In this document: positions 1 through 9,128 of the stretch, in pieces
How the letters are laid out: each line of letters opens with the position of its first letter
How positions within the stretch are numbered: the first letter of the stretch is position 1
Origin: a virus
Length of the DNA stretch: 46,252 bases
Strand: one strand, 5' to 3'
Virus record (IMG/VR): IMGVR_UViG_3300025087_000713
Span: 1 to 46,252 of that record
The notes under the pieces: generated by a model
What the model was told of the DNA's origin: nothing
Database searches by the model: none
What the model saw: only the letters and a program-made list of their open reading frames with translations
Translations under genes and position numbers: made by a program

Positions 1-15
1 AAAGGAGACAGAACA

Positions 16-726
16 ATGAAAGTCGGAATTGTTATTGTACATTACGGACAACAAGAATTACTTGACAATTGCTTAAAAAGTTTTTTTGGTCTTGATTGGA
101 AACATGCTGACCCACGTGTATTTGATTGTAATAAAAATAACATTGGATTTTCTCGTGGCAATAATGTTTTAATCAAAGAGATGTTGTCTGAATATGAACC
201 AAGTGATTGGATATGGCTTCTCAATAACGATACAACAGTTCCAAAAGAAACTCTCGACAATCTCGAGAAGGTATTGTCAGAAGTTCCAGATGATGTTGGT
301 ATTTTAGGATTTCAAATTCGTTCAATGGATGACCCAGATTTGATTCACCACGCTGGCACGCATCAATCGTATCCTGGTGGTGTTCATAAGTCTGGTTCAG
401 TGAAGTTAGGACAATTCAATGAAAAGACATTCGAGAAATGGGTTACCTTCGCATCAGTCCTTATTAGGCGTGAGGTTTTTGAAACTGTCGGTTTGCTTGA
501 TGAACGGATGTTCAACTATTACAGCGACTCTGATTTTTGTTTCCGCTCACGGTATTGTGGCTGGAAAGTTCAATATATACCCGAATTAGTGATTTATCAC
601 AAGATTGGCTCTTCTCAAAATCCCAATGAAAAACAGGTTCAGATGATTAAAATGGACCAATTAATGTTCGAGAACAAATGGATGAACGGAAAACTATTCT
701 TCGACCTTGAAAACGAGGTTTGTTAA
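16..726 (+). CDS. Family 2 glycosyltransferase
   Basis: This 236-residue protein has the features of a GT-A fold family 2 glycosyltransferase. An N-terminal beta strand (IVIVHY) is followed by NNIGFSRGNN at residues 41-50, which is typical of rhamnosyl/glycosyltransferases of this family, and by the nucleotide-sugar/metal motif NND at 70-72. An acidic SDSDFCFR segment near 170-177 is followed by a conserved-looking histidine at 195. It has no signal peptide or membrane helix, so it should act in the cytoplasm. AAAGGAG lies just before the ATG. Its TAA overlaps the ATG of the next virion gene (TAATG), so it is translationally coupled to structural genes. A role in decorating virion proteins is inferred from this position; sugar and acceptor are unknown. 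Confidence 0.85.
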   Translation: MKVGIVIVHYGQQELLDNCLKSFFGLDWKHADPRVFDCNKNNIGFSRGNNVLIKEMLSEYEPSDWIWLLNNDTTVPKETLDNLEKVLSEVPDDVGILGFQIRSMDDPDLIHHAGTHQSYPGGVHKSGSVKLGQFNEKTFEKWVTFASVLIRREVFETVGLLDERMFNYYSDSDFCFRSRYCGWKVQYIPELVIYHKIGSSQNPNEKQVQMIKMDQLMFENKWMNGKLFFDLENEVC

Positions 727-1499
727 TGGCTTATTGTGCTGGCGAACACTTTGAGAGAATTCTTGAAGGTTTTGCTACATTATATTATGGCACTCAAGCT
801 GGTGGAACTGGAACCATTGAGATTGCTACTTCTACGTTTCAAAGCGATATCAATTCGTCTTTCAATCGAATCAACAATGTTCTTGATGGTTTCGACAGAA
901 TTATGGCGACTCCTGTTGGAACTGAGTCCAATGGAAGTTACAATCAAGCATTAGTTGATTGGAATGTTCTTGATACCATTTACACCAAACTTGTTGCACG
1001 ACATTGGATTCAACTTCAAGGCAATATGCCTGATTGGATGTCGGAGTTTGGTTCAAGAGCAAGAAAAATTGAATGTGACATAAAAGACGGATATATCACG
1101 TTTGAGTCTGATACCACTAAAAAAGGTATTGGATATCCAGTTCGTGTTGCTGGTTCAAGTGTCGCACCGTTCTATTCTAATTGGGATACAGGATATTATG
1201 AAGGCTCTGATTTTGAAAAGGTATTTCATTTCAGAATCAATAGTGTAGCTGATGGAACAACTCCGAATAAAGCTCAATTCATAGTATCTGATAATGGTGG
1301 ATATTCTTGGTGGGATGGGACATACACCACAGGAACTGATTGGGCTTCTGTCAAAGATGGTTTGTATGTAAGATGGGGTTATACCACTGGCACCACTGCT
1401 ATGCTTGCTGTGGGTGATGAATGGAAGATTACTTGTATTCCTGTAAATAAAATTTCTCAGGGACAGTCATCTGGTTATAAAACATTCAGGAGAGGGTGA
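726..1499 (+). CDS. Virion structural protein, possible head-tail connector
   Basis: This 257-residue protein was not recognised. I chose the ATG inside the preceding stop (TAATG) over an upstream TTG. The N-terminal half is helical and polar. The C-terminal half is rich in aromatic and small residues and looks like beta structure (DNGGYSWWDGTYTTGTDW, KDGLYVRWGYTTGTT). There are no membrane segments. It sits after head genes (across the window ends) and before the probable tail terminator and tail tube, the usual place for connector or neck proteins. That is a positional inference; a decoration or minor capsid protein is also possible. Confidence 0.45.
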   Translation: MAYCAGEHFERILEGFATLYYGTQAGGTGTIEIATSTFQSDINSSFNRINNVLDGFDRIMATPVGTESNGSYNQALVDWNVLDTIYTKLVARHWIQLQGNMPDWMSEFGSRARKIECDIKDGYITFESDTTKKGIGYPVRVAGSSVAPFYSNWDTGYYEGSDFEKVFHFRINSVADGTTPNKAQFIVSDNGGYSWWDGTYTTGTDWASVKDGLYVRWGYTTGTTAMLAVGDEWKITCIPVNKISQGQSSGYKTFRRG

Positions 1500-2002
1500 T
1501 GCCATTAACAACGCCATTTAATTTTGAAGAATTTGCTGTGCTTGTTCGTGACGAACTGAAAAATTCAGCAACATTGTCGTATATACGTGATGACAGTATC
1601 ATAATCGTTGAACAAAGTAATAAAGACTTGGTTCAGACTTTCACTGATTATATGATTAGATTGTCAGCACCTGAAAGTGGCTTCTTGCAAAAGATACCCA
1701 AGATTGGAAAGTATTATACGAATTATTACAGTTTGGCTATTGAGCTGTGGCTAAAATCACCCCAAAGCATTGTGGCTAAAGGTGTCAATCGGTTGTTGTC
1801 TGGCTCACTAATCGGAAGACAACAAAAAGGTATATTTGAAATACTTCAAGACGTATCGGGCGTTTTGGAGCACAATACGTTTAATGGGCAACTTGACCCA
1901 TTTCCTGGCACCAATATTGGTGACCCAGTTGCTCTTGCTGGAACTGAAGGTGAGAGTGGTGTGTCATTCATATATACGGTTCGCCAAAATAACATAGCGT
2001 AG
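1499..2002 (+). CDS. Probable tail terminator / tail completion protein
   Basis: This 167-residue protein starts at an ATG overlapping the previous stop (TGATG), with AGGAGAGGG just upstream. It opens with a short amphipathic region and a charged helix (FEEFAVLVRDELKNS). It ends with a beta-rich tail containing GDPVALAGTEGESGVSFIYTV. Size, order and overall look match the tail terminator or tail completion proteins encoded directly upstream of tail tube genes in siphoviruses. No diagnostic motif is visible, so the call rests on synteny: the next gene is the tail tube candidate, 8 bases away. Confidence 0.4.
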   Translation: MPLTTPFNFEEFAVLVRDELKNSATLSYIRDDSIIIVEQSNKDLVQTFTDYMIRLSAPESGFLQKIPKIGKYYTNYYSLAIELWLKSPQSIVAKGVNRLLSGSLIGRQQKGIFEILQDVSGVLEHNTFNGQLDPFPGTNIGDPVALAGTEGESGVSFIYTVRQNNIA

Positions 2003-2010
2003 GAGTTTGT

Positions 2011-3036
2011 ATGCCTGGTTTTGATTCGCTCATTCGAATTCAAAAGGCGGATAGTTGGGGAACAGCTGGAACTGTTACAAATCGTGGTATGTTTTTGTAT
2101 GCAGACAGTGAAAATCTCGACTATGGTGCCCAAGCGACTGAGCGTGATGCTAAGTTAATTGGACAGAGGGAAAGTCCTGTTGATACGTTTTCAATTGATA
2201 AGTATTTTCCGAAAGGTAATATCGTCATTCAGCCACGTGTTGATGACTTGTTGCCTTTGCTCATGGCTCATTTTCAGAATGTTGTTGTTTCTGGAACAGG
2301 AACATATACTTTTTATCCAAATCCGAAACCGCTGAAGTTTACACAAGGTGGTTCAAATATCGGAACACATCCATACACAGTGAATGTCGACCTTTATTTT
2401 GGACAATCTTTTGCGACTGGCACACAATCAAATGGTATTCGGTTTATGAACGGACTCGTTGATAAGCTCACATTTGACTTGCGTTTCGGTGAGGATTTGA
2501 AGGTTACTCCTGAATTCAAATTCTTGGCGGGAAGTTATTGGGTATATCCTGCTGGATTTGCGGCTTTGAGTGCATACGGTTCATTCTCTGGTTTTTCACG
2601 ATTTGTGGATTATCTGGGAACTGTAACTGTTGGCTCGGAAGATTTCGATATTGATTCATGGTCTGGAATGTTTTCGAACAATTCAGAAGATAAGTCAAGA
2701 CTCGGAAAACGTGGATACAACAGATTTCCGTTGACAGGTCGATATGTTGCTGAAGGTAATTTTGACATGGAGTTGAATCGTGATTTGAACATTCTTGCCG
2801 AAGGTGTCTACACATCAATTGTGATAGACATGAACGGTGGAGTGGCAAATAGGGTTTATATTTCACAGCCAAACATTGCCAACAGACCTTTCGATATTCC
2901 TTTGAATGGTGGCGACCAAATCGTCCAGCTTTCTAAAGGTTATCGAGCATATCCACCTTCTGGAACTACTGGTCCAAGCACTCAGGTTATTGTCTATACG
3001 GGAACAACGTTTGGCACTAACTTGTTTGGTTTCTAA
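2011..3036 (+). CDS. Major tail tube protein
   Basis: This 341-residue protein resembles siphophage tail tube subunits: an N-terminal IQKADSWGTAGT-type opening, many short beta strands, a segment around residues 60-90 that sets up the hexameric ring, and a C-terminal region suggestive of an added Ig-like or tube-surface domain (roughly 285-341). It follows the tail terminator candidate with GGAG before the ATG and is followed by a factor-independent terminator, as expected for a highly made virion subunit. The order tail terminator, tube, chaperones, tape measure is standard, which supports the call. Confidence 0.7.
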   Translation: MPGFDSLIRIQKADSWGTAGTVTNRGMFLYADSENLDYGAQATERDAKLIGQRESPVDTFSIDKYFPKGNIVIQPRVDDLLPLLMAHFQNVVVSGTGTYTFYPNPKPLKFTQGGSNIGTHPYTVNVDLYFGQSFATGTQSNGIRFMNGLVDKLTFDLRFGEDLKVTPEFKFLAGSYWVYPAGFAALSAYGSFSGFSRFVDYLGTVTVGSEDFDIDSWSGMFSNNSEDKSRLGKRGYNRFPLTGRYVAEGNFDMELNRDLNILAEGVYTSIVIDMNGGVANRVYISQPNIANRPFDIPLNGGDQIVQLSKGYRAYPPSGTTGPSTQVIVYTGTTFGTNLFGF

Positions 3037-3040
3037 GTGA

Positions 3041-3068
3041 TGGGTGGAGTAATCCACCCACCATTTCT
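3041..3068 (+). terminator. Factor-independent terminator after tail tube gene
   Basis: Perfect 8-bp arms TGGGTGGA (3041-3048) and TCCACCCA (3053-3060) enclose a GTAA loop; a short T-rich tract follows. It lies directly after the tail tube stop codon and probably raises the tube transcript relative to downstream tail genes. The T run is modest, so some read-through is likely. Confidence 0.65.
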
Positions 3069-3071
3069 AAA

Positions 3072-3152
3072 TTCCTAAGTCGTTTTTATTAAGGCAATGC
3101 GATATACTAATATACGCTATATCGTTTAATAGAGATTAGGAAAAATGCTACA
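3072..3152 (+). promoter_or_regulatory. Copy A of the phage two-part regulatory element
   Basis: TTCCTAAGTCG (3072-3082) and GGAAAAATGCTACA (3139-3152) are 67 bases apart. The same pair occurs on the minus strand at 18966-18886 (also 67 apart) and on the plus strand at 34804-34883 (66 apart). Each copy lies in a gene-free interval and faces the next genes. This copy sits between the tail tube terminator and the HNH/tail gene block, so a promoter or transcription-control role is likely. The AT-rich middle includes TATACT and TATACG, but no good -35 box is evident. Confidence 0.55.
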
Positions 3153-3183
3153 TGAACCCCTTTAAAATAGAGGTTTCGACTTT

Positions 3184-3516
3184 ATGCTTAGAGACATATT
3201 AAAACTCGATGATTATTCTTTTGATGAAAAGAAAATATCTGTCAGATACAGACAATACAAAAATGGTGCCAAAGTAAGAGGAATTTTATTTAAACTAACA
3301 TATATTGAGTTTAGAAGTTTTTGGAATTCCAATTGCGAGTATTGTGGCGACAAAATTAATGGTATTGGAATAGACAGAATTGATTCAAATGAAGATTATG
3401 AACTTGATAATGTTGTTTCATGTTGTAAAATATGTAATAGAATGAAATCTAATCACGATGTGGTATTTTTTGTAAATCATTGTACGAAAATTTTTAGAAC
3501 ACTTCATAACTTTTAA
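3184..3516 (+). CDS. HNH homing-type endonuclease
   Basis: This 110-residue protein has a compact zinc-bound HNH fold. CEYC (near 51) and CKIC (near 81) form a CxxC pair on each side of the GIGIDRID catalytic segment, followed by NxxSCC. It closely matches the C-terminal half of the HNH protein at 10100-10543 (shared WNS-C-YCG, INGIG-DRI, NV--CC), so the two are paralogs. HNH nucleases in phages often behave as selfish inserts; this one separates the tail tube from the tail chaperone genes. AGAGG lies about 10 bases before the ATG. Confidence 0.85.
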   Translation: MLRDILKLDDYSFDEKKISVRYRQYKNGAKVRGILFKLTYIEFRSFWNSNCEYCGDKINGIGIDRIDSNEDYELDNVVSCCKICNRMKSNHDVVFFVNHCTKIFRTLHNF

Positions 3517-3562
3517 CAATATAATAAACAAATCACATTCATATTAATAAAAGGATTATATT

Positions 3563-3808
3563 ATGCACTATCGAAATGGACGTGAAGCAAAAAATGGTGA
3601 TAAAATTGTCCAGTTAGGCGATACTGGTCAAATCACAGCGTTGGGAGTGTTACATAGTGCAACACCAGGAAATGATTATTGCAATGGTGCAATTGCTCCA
3701 ATTCAACAGGTTTTCACAACCGCTTGTATGGTTGACTGTCTGCATGTTGACGATGTTGCGGCAATGCTCACAGAAAAAGGATTGGAAAAACGACCAGCAG
3801 GTAAATAA
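3563..3808 (+). CDS. Small conserved-type phage protein, unknown function
   Basis: This 81-residue protein begins with a basic NGREAKNGDKIVQLG segment, a pattern seen in many small phage proteins that likely fold as an SH3-like barrel. Three cysteines follow (CNGA, ACMVDC), then an LHVDDVAAML helix. AAAAGGATT provides the ribosome site. It lies alone between the HNH gene and the tail chaperone gene, so it may be a cargo gene moved with the HNH insert or a minor tail gene. No function can be assigned. Confidence 0.6.
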   Translation: MHYRNGREAKNGDKIVQLGDTGQITALGVLHSATPGNDYCNGAIAPIQQVFTTACMVDCLHVDDVAAMLTEKGLEKRPAGK

Positions 3809-3855
3809 AACCGCTTTTTGGCGGACAGCACATTCATATAACAAGAGGAAAAACA

Positions 3856-4314
3856 ATGATTAAAACAGTTGGAAAATCCGTTCTTCATTTCATCTCAAAG
3901 GCTGAGAAGGTTGACCCGAAGCCGACAATCGTTTGCTTCAAGCCGATGACAAAGAGAGAATATGATGAGTACATGGACTCTCTGACAGAGTTCAAACGTG
4001 GTAAAGTTGTTTCTAAGGCTTCAAAAGCTGGTGAAATTCTTTATCGAAGAGCTTTGTCGCCTGACGATAAAGACGAAATCATGACGCTTGAATCTGGCGT
4101 TAAGGTCAAACGTGAAAAGGGTGTGTTCATCTACAATGCTTTCTATGATGGCAAAGAACTTGAACAAATCAAAGACCGTGACATCGCTGTTGAATTCCTG
4201 ATGGGAGTTGTCGACATTGATTGGGCAAACGAACTCGAATCAACGATGAGAGGTCAATCAATTCTCGATGAGGAAGAAGAAAAAAACTCCGTTGGGCAAT
4301 CAGACTCTCATTAG
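3856..4314 (+). CDS. Tail assembly chaperone, short (G-like) product
   Basis: This 152-residue protein is the unshifted product of the tail chaperone pair. It is helical and charged, with an acidic C-terminal stretch (DEEEEKN) that carries the slippery site. It lies between the tail tube and the tape measure, the standard place for lambda G/GT-type chaperones that hold the tape measure during tail assembly. RAGAGGAA precedes the ATG. The acidic end and the downstream overlapping frame with no stop support a -1 frameshift product. Confidence 0.75.
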   Translation: MIKTVGKSVLHFISKAEKVDPKPTIVCFKPMTKREYDEYMDSLTEFKRGKVVSKASKAGEILYRRALSPDDKDEIMTLESGVKVKREKGVFIYNAFYDGKELEQIKDRDIAVEFLMGVVDIDWANELESTMRGQSILDEEEEKNSVGQSDSH

Positions 4315-4334
4315 CATTAAATGATGCTGAAGAG
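4281..4334 (+). promoter_or_regulatory. Programmed -1 frameshift site
   Basis: The heptamer A-AAA-AAC occupies 4281-4287 in exactly the register needed for -1 slippage of the 3856 gene. A stem-loop follows at 4305-4334, with CTCT and AGCAT pairing with ATGCT and AGAG. After slippage, translation enters a frame open to 4835. Stop codons close the zero frame at 4312-4314. Confidence 0.75.
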
Positions 4335-4835
4335 AATGCGTCATCAGTTGGTTATAATTGTGACCTCTGCATTGCCAAAGATTTAATGGGCAAACGACCT
4401 GGCAGATTGTGTATGATTTACCAGGTTGATTTAGGTGAAGACATTCTTGAATATAATACCGTTACTCGTGAAGGTCCACTCAATGGAGAAATCAAGTCCA
4501 TTGATGACCTTTATTACGGTATCAATAAACTACTCCAACACCATAAAACTGAAAGAGTTGATTTGGTGTTGCGGTATATCAGATTAAAAGGTACACGGTC
4601 TTCAGGTCTTTGTCCAAAGTCTTATCCAAAATCAGAACTATCTACACGATTACTTGGAAAATTGAACATATGTTTGGGTGGTGAGAATGGAACAGAGCTT
4701 GTCCACTTTCCATTTGATGGAACTATAATGGACCAACCAAACCTATTTATTGAAGCTTTTTATGTATGGGTTGATGAACTCAGCCGATATATAAGAGAGA
4801 AACAGAAAACAACTCCAAATGAAAATCGTAGATAG
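4287..4835 (+). CDS. Tail assembly chaperone, frameshift (T-like) extension
   Basis: This is the -1 frame portion of the G/GT-type product. The fused protein would have 144 residues from the upstream frame plus 182 from here (about 326). The in-frame ATG at 4386 lacks a clear ribosome site, supporting expression through the slip. The extension contains a cysteine pair (CDLC) soon after the junction and several later cysteines, and ends in a basic tail (TTPNENRR). In the lambda model the extension contacts the tail tube while the common part binds the tape measure. Confidence 0.7.
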   Translation, partial: LRWAIRLSLALNDAEENASSVGYNCDLCIAKDLMGKRPGRLCMIYQVDLGEDILEYNTVTREGPLNGEIKSIDDLYYGINKLLQHHKTERVDLVLRYIRLKGTRSSGLCPKSYPKSELSTRLLGKLNICLGGENGTELVHFPFDGTIMDQPNLFIEAFYVWVDELSRYIREKQKTTPNENRR

Positions 4836-5430
4836 GTCAAATGGATTTTGGTTGAATATCCTCACCAAAAGAACATCTCCTGAAGTTGCCTTCGAACAAA
4901 ATTATATGCCTGACCCAACAATGACAAGATTGTTGGGTGAGGAAATAATTTCTGGAATGAAAGGTTCCAAAAAACACAAGTTTATGGTTCGCCATTTGAA
5001 TGGCAAGCTCGTCATTTCTCGTGTTCCAAACGGTAAATATCAAACAGGTATCTTGAGAAGAACATCTCCTGATGGAACACCTTATGTTCCATTATCAGAA
5101 TCAACACTTGCCATAAGAAAAATAGATGGCAATACTCGTGGTCCAGCATTTATTCTTCGTGAAACTGGCAAGCACATAATGGATGGCTTGAAAATCATTA
5201 CATCCTCTTTTGGAAGAAAACGCTCCAAAATGTCTATCGGTTGGACTGGTGAAGATGCTGAAATTGCCGCTAAACAAAATAAAGGCTTTGAAGAAGCCAG
5301 ACCATATCGAACATCAACAGATGAGCTGAGAGATTTCAGTGTAATTATTCCAGCACGTCCGTTCATAGGTATATCTGAAGAAGTTCAAACAGTATTGCAA
5401 CAAGCTTGGAACAAAATAGGTAAAGTATGA
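4819..5430 (+). CDS. Tail completion / virion morphogenesis protein (Mu G-like)
   Basis: This 203-residue protein resembles Mu gpG-type virion morphogenesis and tail completion proteins. It has an RRTSPDGTPYVPL segment, a LRETGKHIMDGLKI helix-strand and the C-terminal IPARPFIGIS motif that is characteristic of the family. It starts 17 bases before the end of the chaperone extension and its stop overlaps the tape measure ATG, so all three are coupled. It probably helps finish or cap the tail. Location between chaperone and tape measure is somewhat unusual, as these genes often lie nearer the head-tail joining genes. Confidence 0.6.
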   Translation: MKIVDRSNGFWLNILTKRTSPEVAFEQNYMPDPTMTRLLGEEIISGMKGSKKHKFMVRHLNGKLVISRVPNGKYQTGILRRTSPDGTPYVPLSESTLAIRKIDGNTRGPAFILRETGKHIMDGLKIITSSFGRKRSKMSIGWTGEDAEIAAKQNKGFEEARPYRTSTDELRDFSVIIPARPFIGISEEVQTVLQQAWNKIGKV

Positions 5431-8400
5431 TACCAAGTTTTTCACGGTCAGCAACTCAAGTATTTTTAGAGATTTATGCTGATACTTCAAAATATGACCC
5501 AAAGAAGTTGACAGACCTTGCAAAAAATCTTGAAACTGCTGATGTTTCAGGAAAGAAAGTAGTAGGAACTGTCAAAAACTTATTGGATAAGTCCATACTG
5601 TTGTCAAGAACTCCATTCCTTGATATTAAGTCTTTGAACGCTGGTGCAAGAATTATCCAATCCTTAAGGAAAAATGTTGTTGATTTGGGTAGAGATTATG
5701 CTGATGCTATTGCAAAACAAAAAGCCGCTCAAGTCAATCTTACACAAGTTGGTCTTACAGGGATTGGTGATAGAGACAATACATTTGCTGTTAAACAAGC
5801 TAAAAGAGAATTACAAGAAGCAAAGACGACAACATTGGGTGTAAAACGGGAACTTGCTGAACGTGCAAGAGCTTTGAAAAATTATGTTACAGCTTACGAT
5901 GCTTCAAATAAAAGATTAAATCAAATTGATGCAAAACGTCATCAAATGGCTAAATCCATTTATTCATTTGTTGATAATCGTAGATTTATGACTGAAGCTC
6001 AACGTTCTCAAGCATTTGCTATTGCCAATGTGTTTGAATCATCCAATCCAAAAACAAAGACTGGTCAAAAAGATTTAGCAACAGCCGCCAAAGATTGGGA
6101 TAGATTGACCGCATCAATGGTTCGTCAAAAAGCTGAGATGTCAGGCGTCCATCGTGCTTGGGAAAAGTTCAGAGTTGTGTTCTCACGTGTTCTTGATGCT
6201 TTAGGTTCATTTGTTATTATCAATACAGCTCAACGATTGATAGTAGGTTTTATGACAAGCATTGTTAATTCTAACCAATTGCTTGAAAGACTTAATGCAC
6301 GACTATCATTGCTGACACGTAATAATGCAGAGCTTGTTGGAATTCAAAAAGAGTTGATTCGATTAACAGTTAAGACACCTTTTGATATTCAACAATTAGT
6401 TGAAGGTGCTGGTCTTTTACGTGCATACAGTAAAGATATTGTTGGAAGTATGAAGTTTGTTGCTGACTGGGCTTCATCAGTAGGTCGTGATGTTGAAGAT
6501 ACTGCTGTGGCTTTCGGTAAGATTGTCGCACATTCTCCACGAACTAACTTATTGTTATCAACACGTGGTTTTGACCCAGCTTTATATGAGTCTTATGTAA
6601 GAAAATTTCAAGACAGAGAAATTGCACTTCAACAGATGATTGCGGATAACTTTGGTGGAATGGCTGAAAGACTTTCGAGAACAATGGAAGGTATTCAAGC
6701 CAATATAGGTGATATGTGGGTTCAACTGTCTGCAAAACTTGGTGCTCCATTATTTGAAACATTAAAATCAGATTTGTTCTATATCTATAAACAATCTGAA
6801 GATATTGTTGAAAATGGAGAATCAGTAGTTTCTATTATTGCAGAATTAATCAATTATTCTGTTAAATTTGCGGCTATTGGTGCTGTGGCTGGCGGTGTTG
6901 CTCTGTCCTTTAAGCACATTGTAAGTTGGGTAACACTTTTAATTCCAGCATTACGAGCCGCTGAAGTTATAATGTTGAGATGGAGTAAAACTGGTGTCTT
7001 TGCCGTTCTTTCAGCTATATTGGTTGGCATTGGAGAAATATATAGTTCAAAGAAACTTGCCACAATTAAAAAAGATTATGATGATTTGCTTAATCAACGA
7101 GTGGGTGCGAAATCAATGCAAGAAAGGATGATTGTTGAAGAGCAAATTCTTGAAAATCTTAAAATGCAAAATGCTGAAGCAAGCTGGTATTTGAAAACAA
7201 ATTCTCCAAGAGTATCTGCTGAATTAAACGCAATTGGTAGACTTGAAATAAGAATTCAAAAACAAAAAGATTTACTTGAAATAACAAAACAACAACTTGA
7301 AATATCTAAACTTGCTGATGCCGCAGAAGTGGCTCGTGGTAATGAGTTTGAAAAATATCAAGCCATGAAACAACTGTCTGATAAAGGTGTTTTGAAAGAA
7401 ACTATTCAGCCACTTGTTAATGCTGGCTCTATACAAGAAAAATATCTACTTGGAAAACTTAGAGAAGCACAGCAATTCGGAACAGCCATTGTTAACGGAA
7501 AACCAATGACTGAACATGAATTGACAATTGCTTATAGTATTGCTGAAAATCGTCTCAAGATGTTGTCTGGAATTATGACTGGAACTCTTTCAAAAGCAAT
7601 TCAATCTATGAATCAAAACATGGTTGCTTTTTTGTCAAAGACAATGAGCGGAGATGCTCTTAAACAGGCAACGGAAGATTGGCGAACATTCATGGAGTTT
7701 ATCGAGCAAACTGTTTCAATTATTGATAAACCAGCTAAAGGTGGCTCCATATTTGATGATGCAAAATGGGCTGAACTTACAGGAAGAATTGAAGCTTATG
7801 ATACTTCATTAAACAAAGTTTATTCTGATTTGACTGGACACTTGAAGCGATATCAAGAATTGTCTGGTAAGACAGATGAACAGATGAAATCTCTTACAAT
7901 TCAGTCTTTGATAGAAGAACAATCAACTCTTAAAAAGACTGAAGGTAATTTGAAATTGAAAGGTGCAATGGCTGACTTGATTGATGTTTATGTCAAGTAT
8001 ATTGATGCTGTTAAGAAAAATAAGATTGACACTAAAGATATTGATGCTTACAATTCTAAAATTCTTGTTCTTCGTAGAACAATGATGAATTTTAGAAAAG
8101 AACTGACAAAAGAAAAGATGTCACGTTATGGCGTCAATGAGTATGGTCAATTATTTGAATTTGCAAAGGGTAAGACCAAAAAGGCTGAGGAGATGTTCTA
8201 CAAATCCACGCCTGGCTCAAAAGAACATTTGAAATATGCCGAAGATTACTTAAAGACTCTTCAAAAAGAATATGAGATGTATCAACTCTTACATAAGTCA
8301 TCTACGAATTTTGGAGAAGCTTATCTTGGTATTCTTGGAGATGTTAGAGCAAAGAATCAACAGATATTTGATGATTTGGCTAAAATCTCATATGAATTCT

Positions 8401-9128
8401 TCACGGATACTGGAAAAGGTATCTTGAATGAATTATTGTTTGGAGATACCACTGAGAAACTGACGCAAGAGATTGATGATTTACGTTTCAAGTTGATTGA
8501 AATTCAAGCTGAGAAAGCTGGACATCAATTAATTGAGGATACAGAAGTTTCTACACTTGCAAGAATCAATGAACTTGAAGCTGAACGTGCAAATGTGATA
8601 CTTCCTATTCTTGAAAAATCACTTCAATCTGTAACAGATAAGATGAGTGATATTGTATTCTCTCAATTGGCTGAAGAAGCTTTGTCTGGAATACTTGGAG
8701 ATGTTGAGGCAAAGAAACTTTCTGAAATTCAGTCATATCAAGACAAAATAGCTGAATTAGAAAGCCGTCTTCAAACAATAGCTACGGTTCAATTGGTTGC
8801 TTTGAATGGTATGCTTGATGTTACGTTATCAAAATATGACTTGATACTGATGAAAATTCAGCAAATCAATTCAGCTTTGATTACTAAACAATTTCTTGAT
8901 GTTGGACTCGGTCAAAACTTTAGTCCAATTCCGAAAGGTGGCTCATCTTCAGGTGATGGCACTCCAACAGAACAAATGGGTAGTAAAGTTGTTCGACCAA
9001 TCTATCGTAGCGGTCAAAGCGTAAACAATAATTATAGCTTTGTAATTCCTGGAAACATATATGGATATGATGACTTCAAGAATAAGGTTGATGGTGCCAT
9101 TCGTGACCTCAAAAGGAGAAGCGTCTAA
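5427..9128 (+). CDS. Tape measure protein
   Basis: At 1233 residues this is the largest protein in the window. Residues about 290-430 match the conserved tape measure domain (TPFDIQQLVEGAGLLRAY, then SVGRDVEDTAVAFGKI and FGGMAERLSRTMEGIQANIGDMW). Hydrophobic segments follow at about 475-515 and 517-536, as in many siphophage tape measures that may insert in the host membrane. The rest is mostly charged helix and coiled coil. Using about 0.15 nm per residue, it implies a tail of roughly 185 nm. The ATG overlaps the previous stop, and its stop overlaps the next ATG. Confidence 0.9.
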   Translation: MIPSFSRSATQVFLEIYADTSKYDPKKLTDLAKNLETADVSGKKVVGTVKNLLDKSILLSRTPFLDIKSLNAGARIIQSLRKNVVDLGRDYADAIAKQKAAQVNLTQVGLTGIGDRDNTFAVKQAKRELQEAKTTTLGVKRELAERARALKNYVTAYDASNKRLNQIDAKRHQMAKSIYSFVDNRRFMTEAQRSQAFAIANVFESSNPKTKTGQKDLATAAKDWDRLTASMVRQKAEMSGVHRAWEKFRVVFSRVLDALGSFVIINTAQRLIVGFMTSIVNSNQLLERLNARLSLLTRNNAELVGIQKELIRLTVKTPFDIQQLVEGAGLLRAYSKDIVGSMKFVADWASSVGRDVEDTAVAFGKIVAHSPRTNLLLSTRGFDPALYESYVRKFQDREIALQQMIADNFGGMAERLSRTMEGIQANIGDMWVQLSAKLGAPLFETLKSDLFYIYKQSEDIVENGESVVSIIAELINYSVKFAAIGAVAGGVALSFKHIVSWVTLLIPALRAAEVIMLRWSKTGVFAVLSAILVGIGEIYSSKKLATIKKDYDDLLNQRVGAKSMQERMIVEEQILENLKMQNAEASWYLKTNSPRVSAELNAIGRLEIRIQKQKDLLEITKQQLEISKLADAAEVARGNEFEKYQAMKQLSDKGVLKETIQPLVNAGSIQEKYLLGKLREAQQFGTAIVNGKPMTEHELTIAYSIAENRLKMLSGIMTGTLSKAIQSMNQNMVAFLSKTMSGDALKQATEDWRTFMEFIEQTVSIIDKPAKGGSIFDDAKWAELTGRIEAYDTSLNKVYSDLTGHLKRYQELSGKTDEQMKSLTIQSLIEEQSTLKKTEGNLKLKGAMADLIDVYVKYIDAVKKNKIDTKDIDAYNSKILVLRRTMMNFRKELTKEKMSRYGVNEYGQLFEFAKGKTKKAEEMFYKSTPGSKEHLKYAEDYLKTLQKEYEMYQLLHKSSTNFGEAYLGILGDVRAKNQQIFDDLAKISYEFFTDTGKGILNELLFGDTTEKLTQEIDDLRFKLIEIQAEKAGHQLIEDTEVSTLARINELEAERANVILPILEKSLQSVTDKMSDIVFSQLAEEALSGILGDVEAKKLSEIQSYQDKIAELESRLQTIATVQLVALNGMLDVTLSKYDLILMKIQQINSALITKQFLDVGLGQNFSPIPKGGSSSGDGTPTEQMGSKVVRPIYRSGQSVNNNYSFVIPGNIYGYDDFKNKVDGAIRDLKRRSV

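Noticed and set aside
2516-2872. Leftward frames opposite the tail tube gene
   Set aside because: They lie over a strong structural gene, have no ribosome sites and show low-complexity translations.
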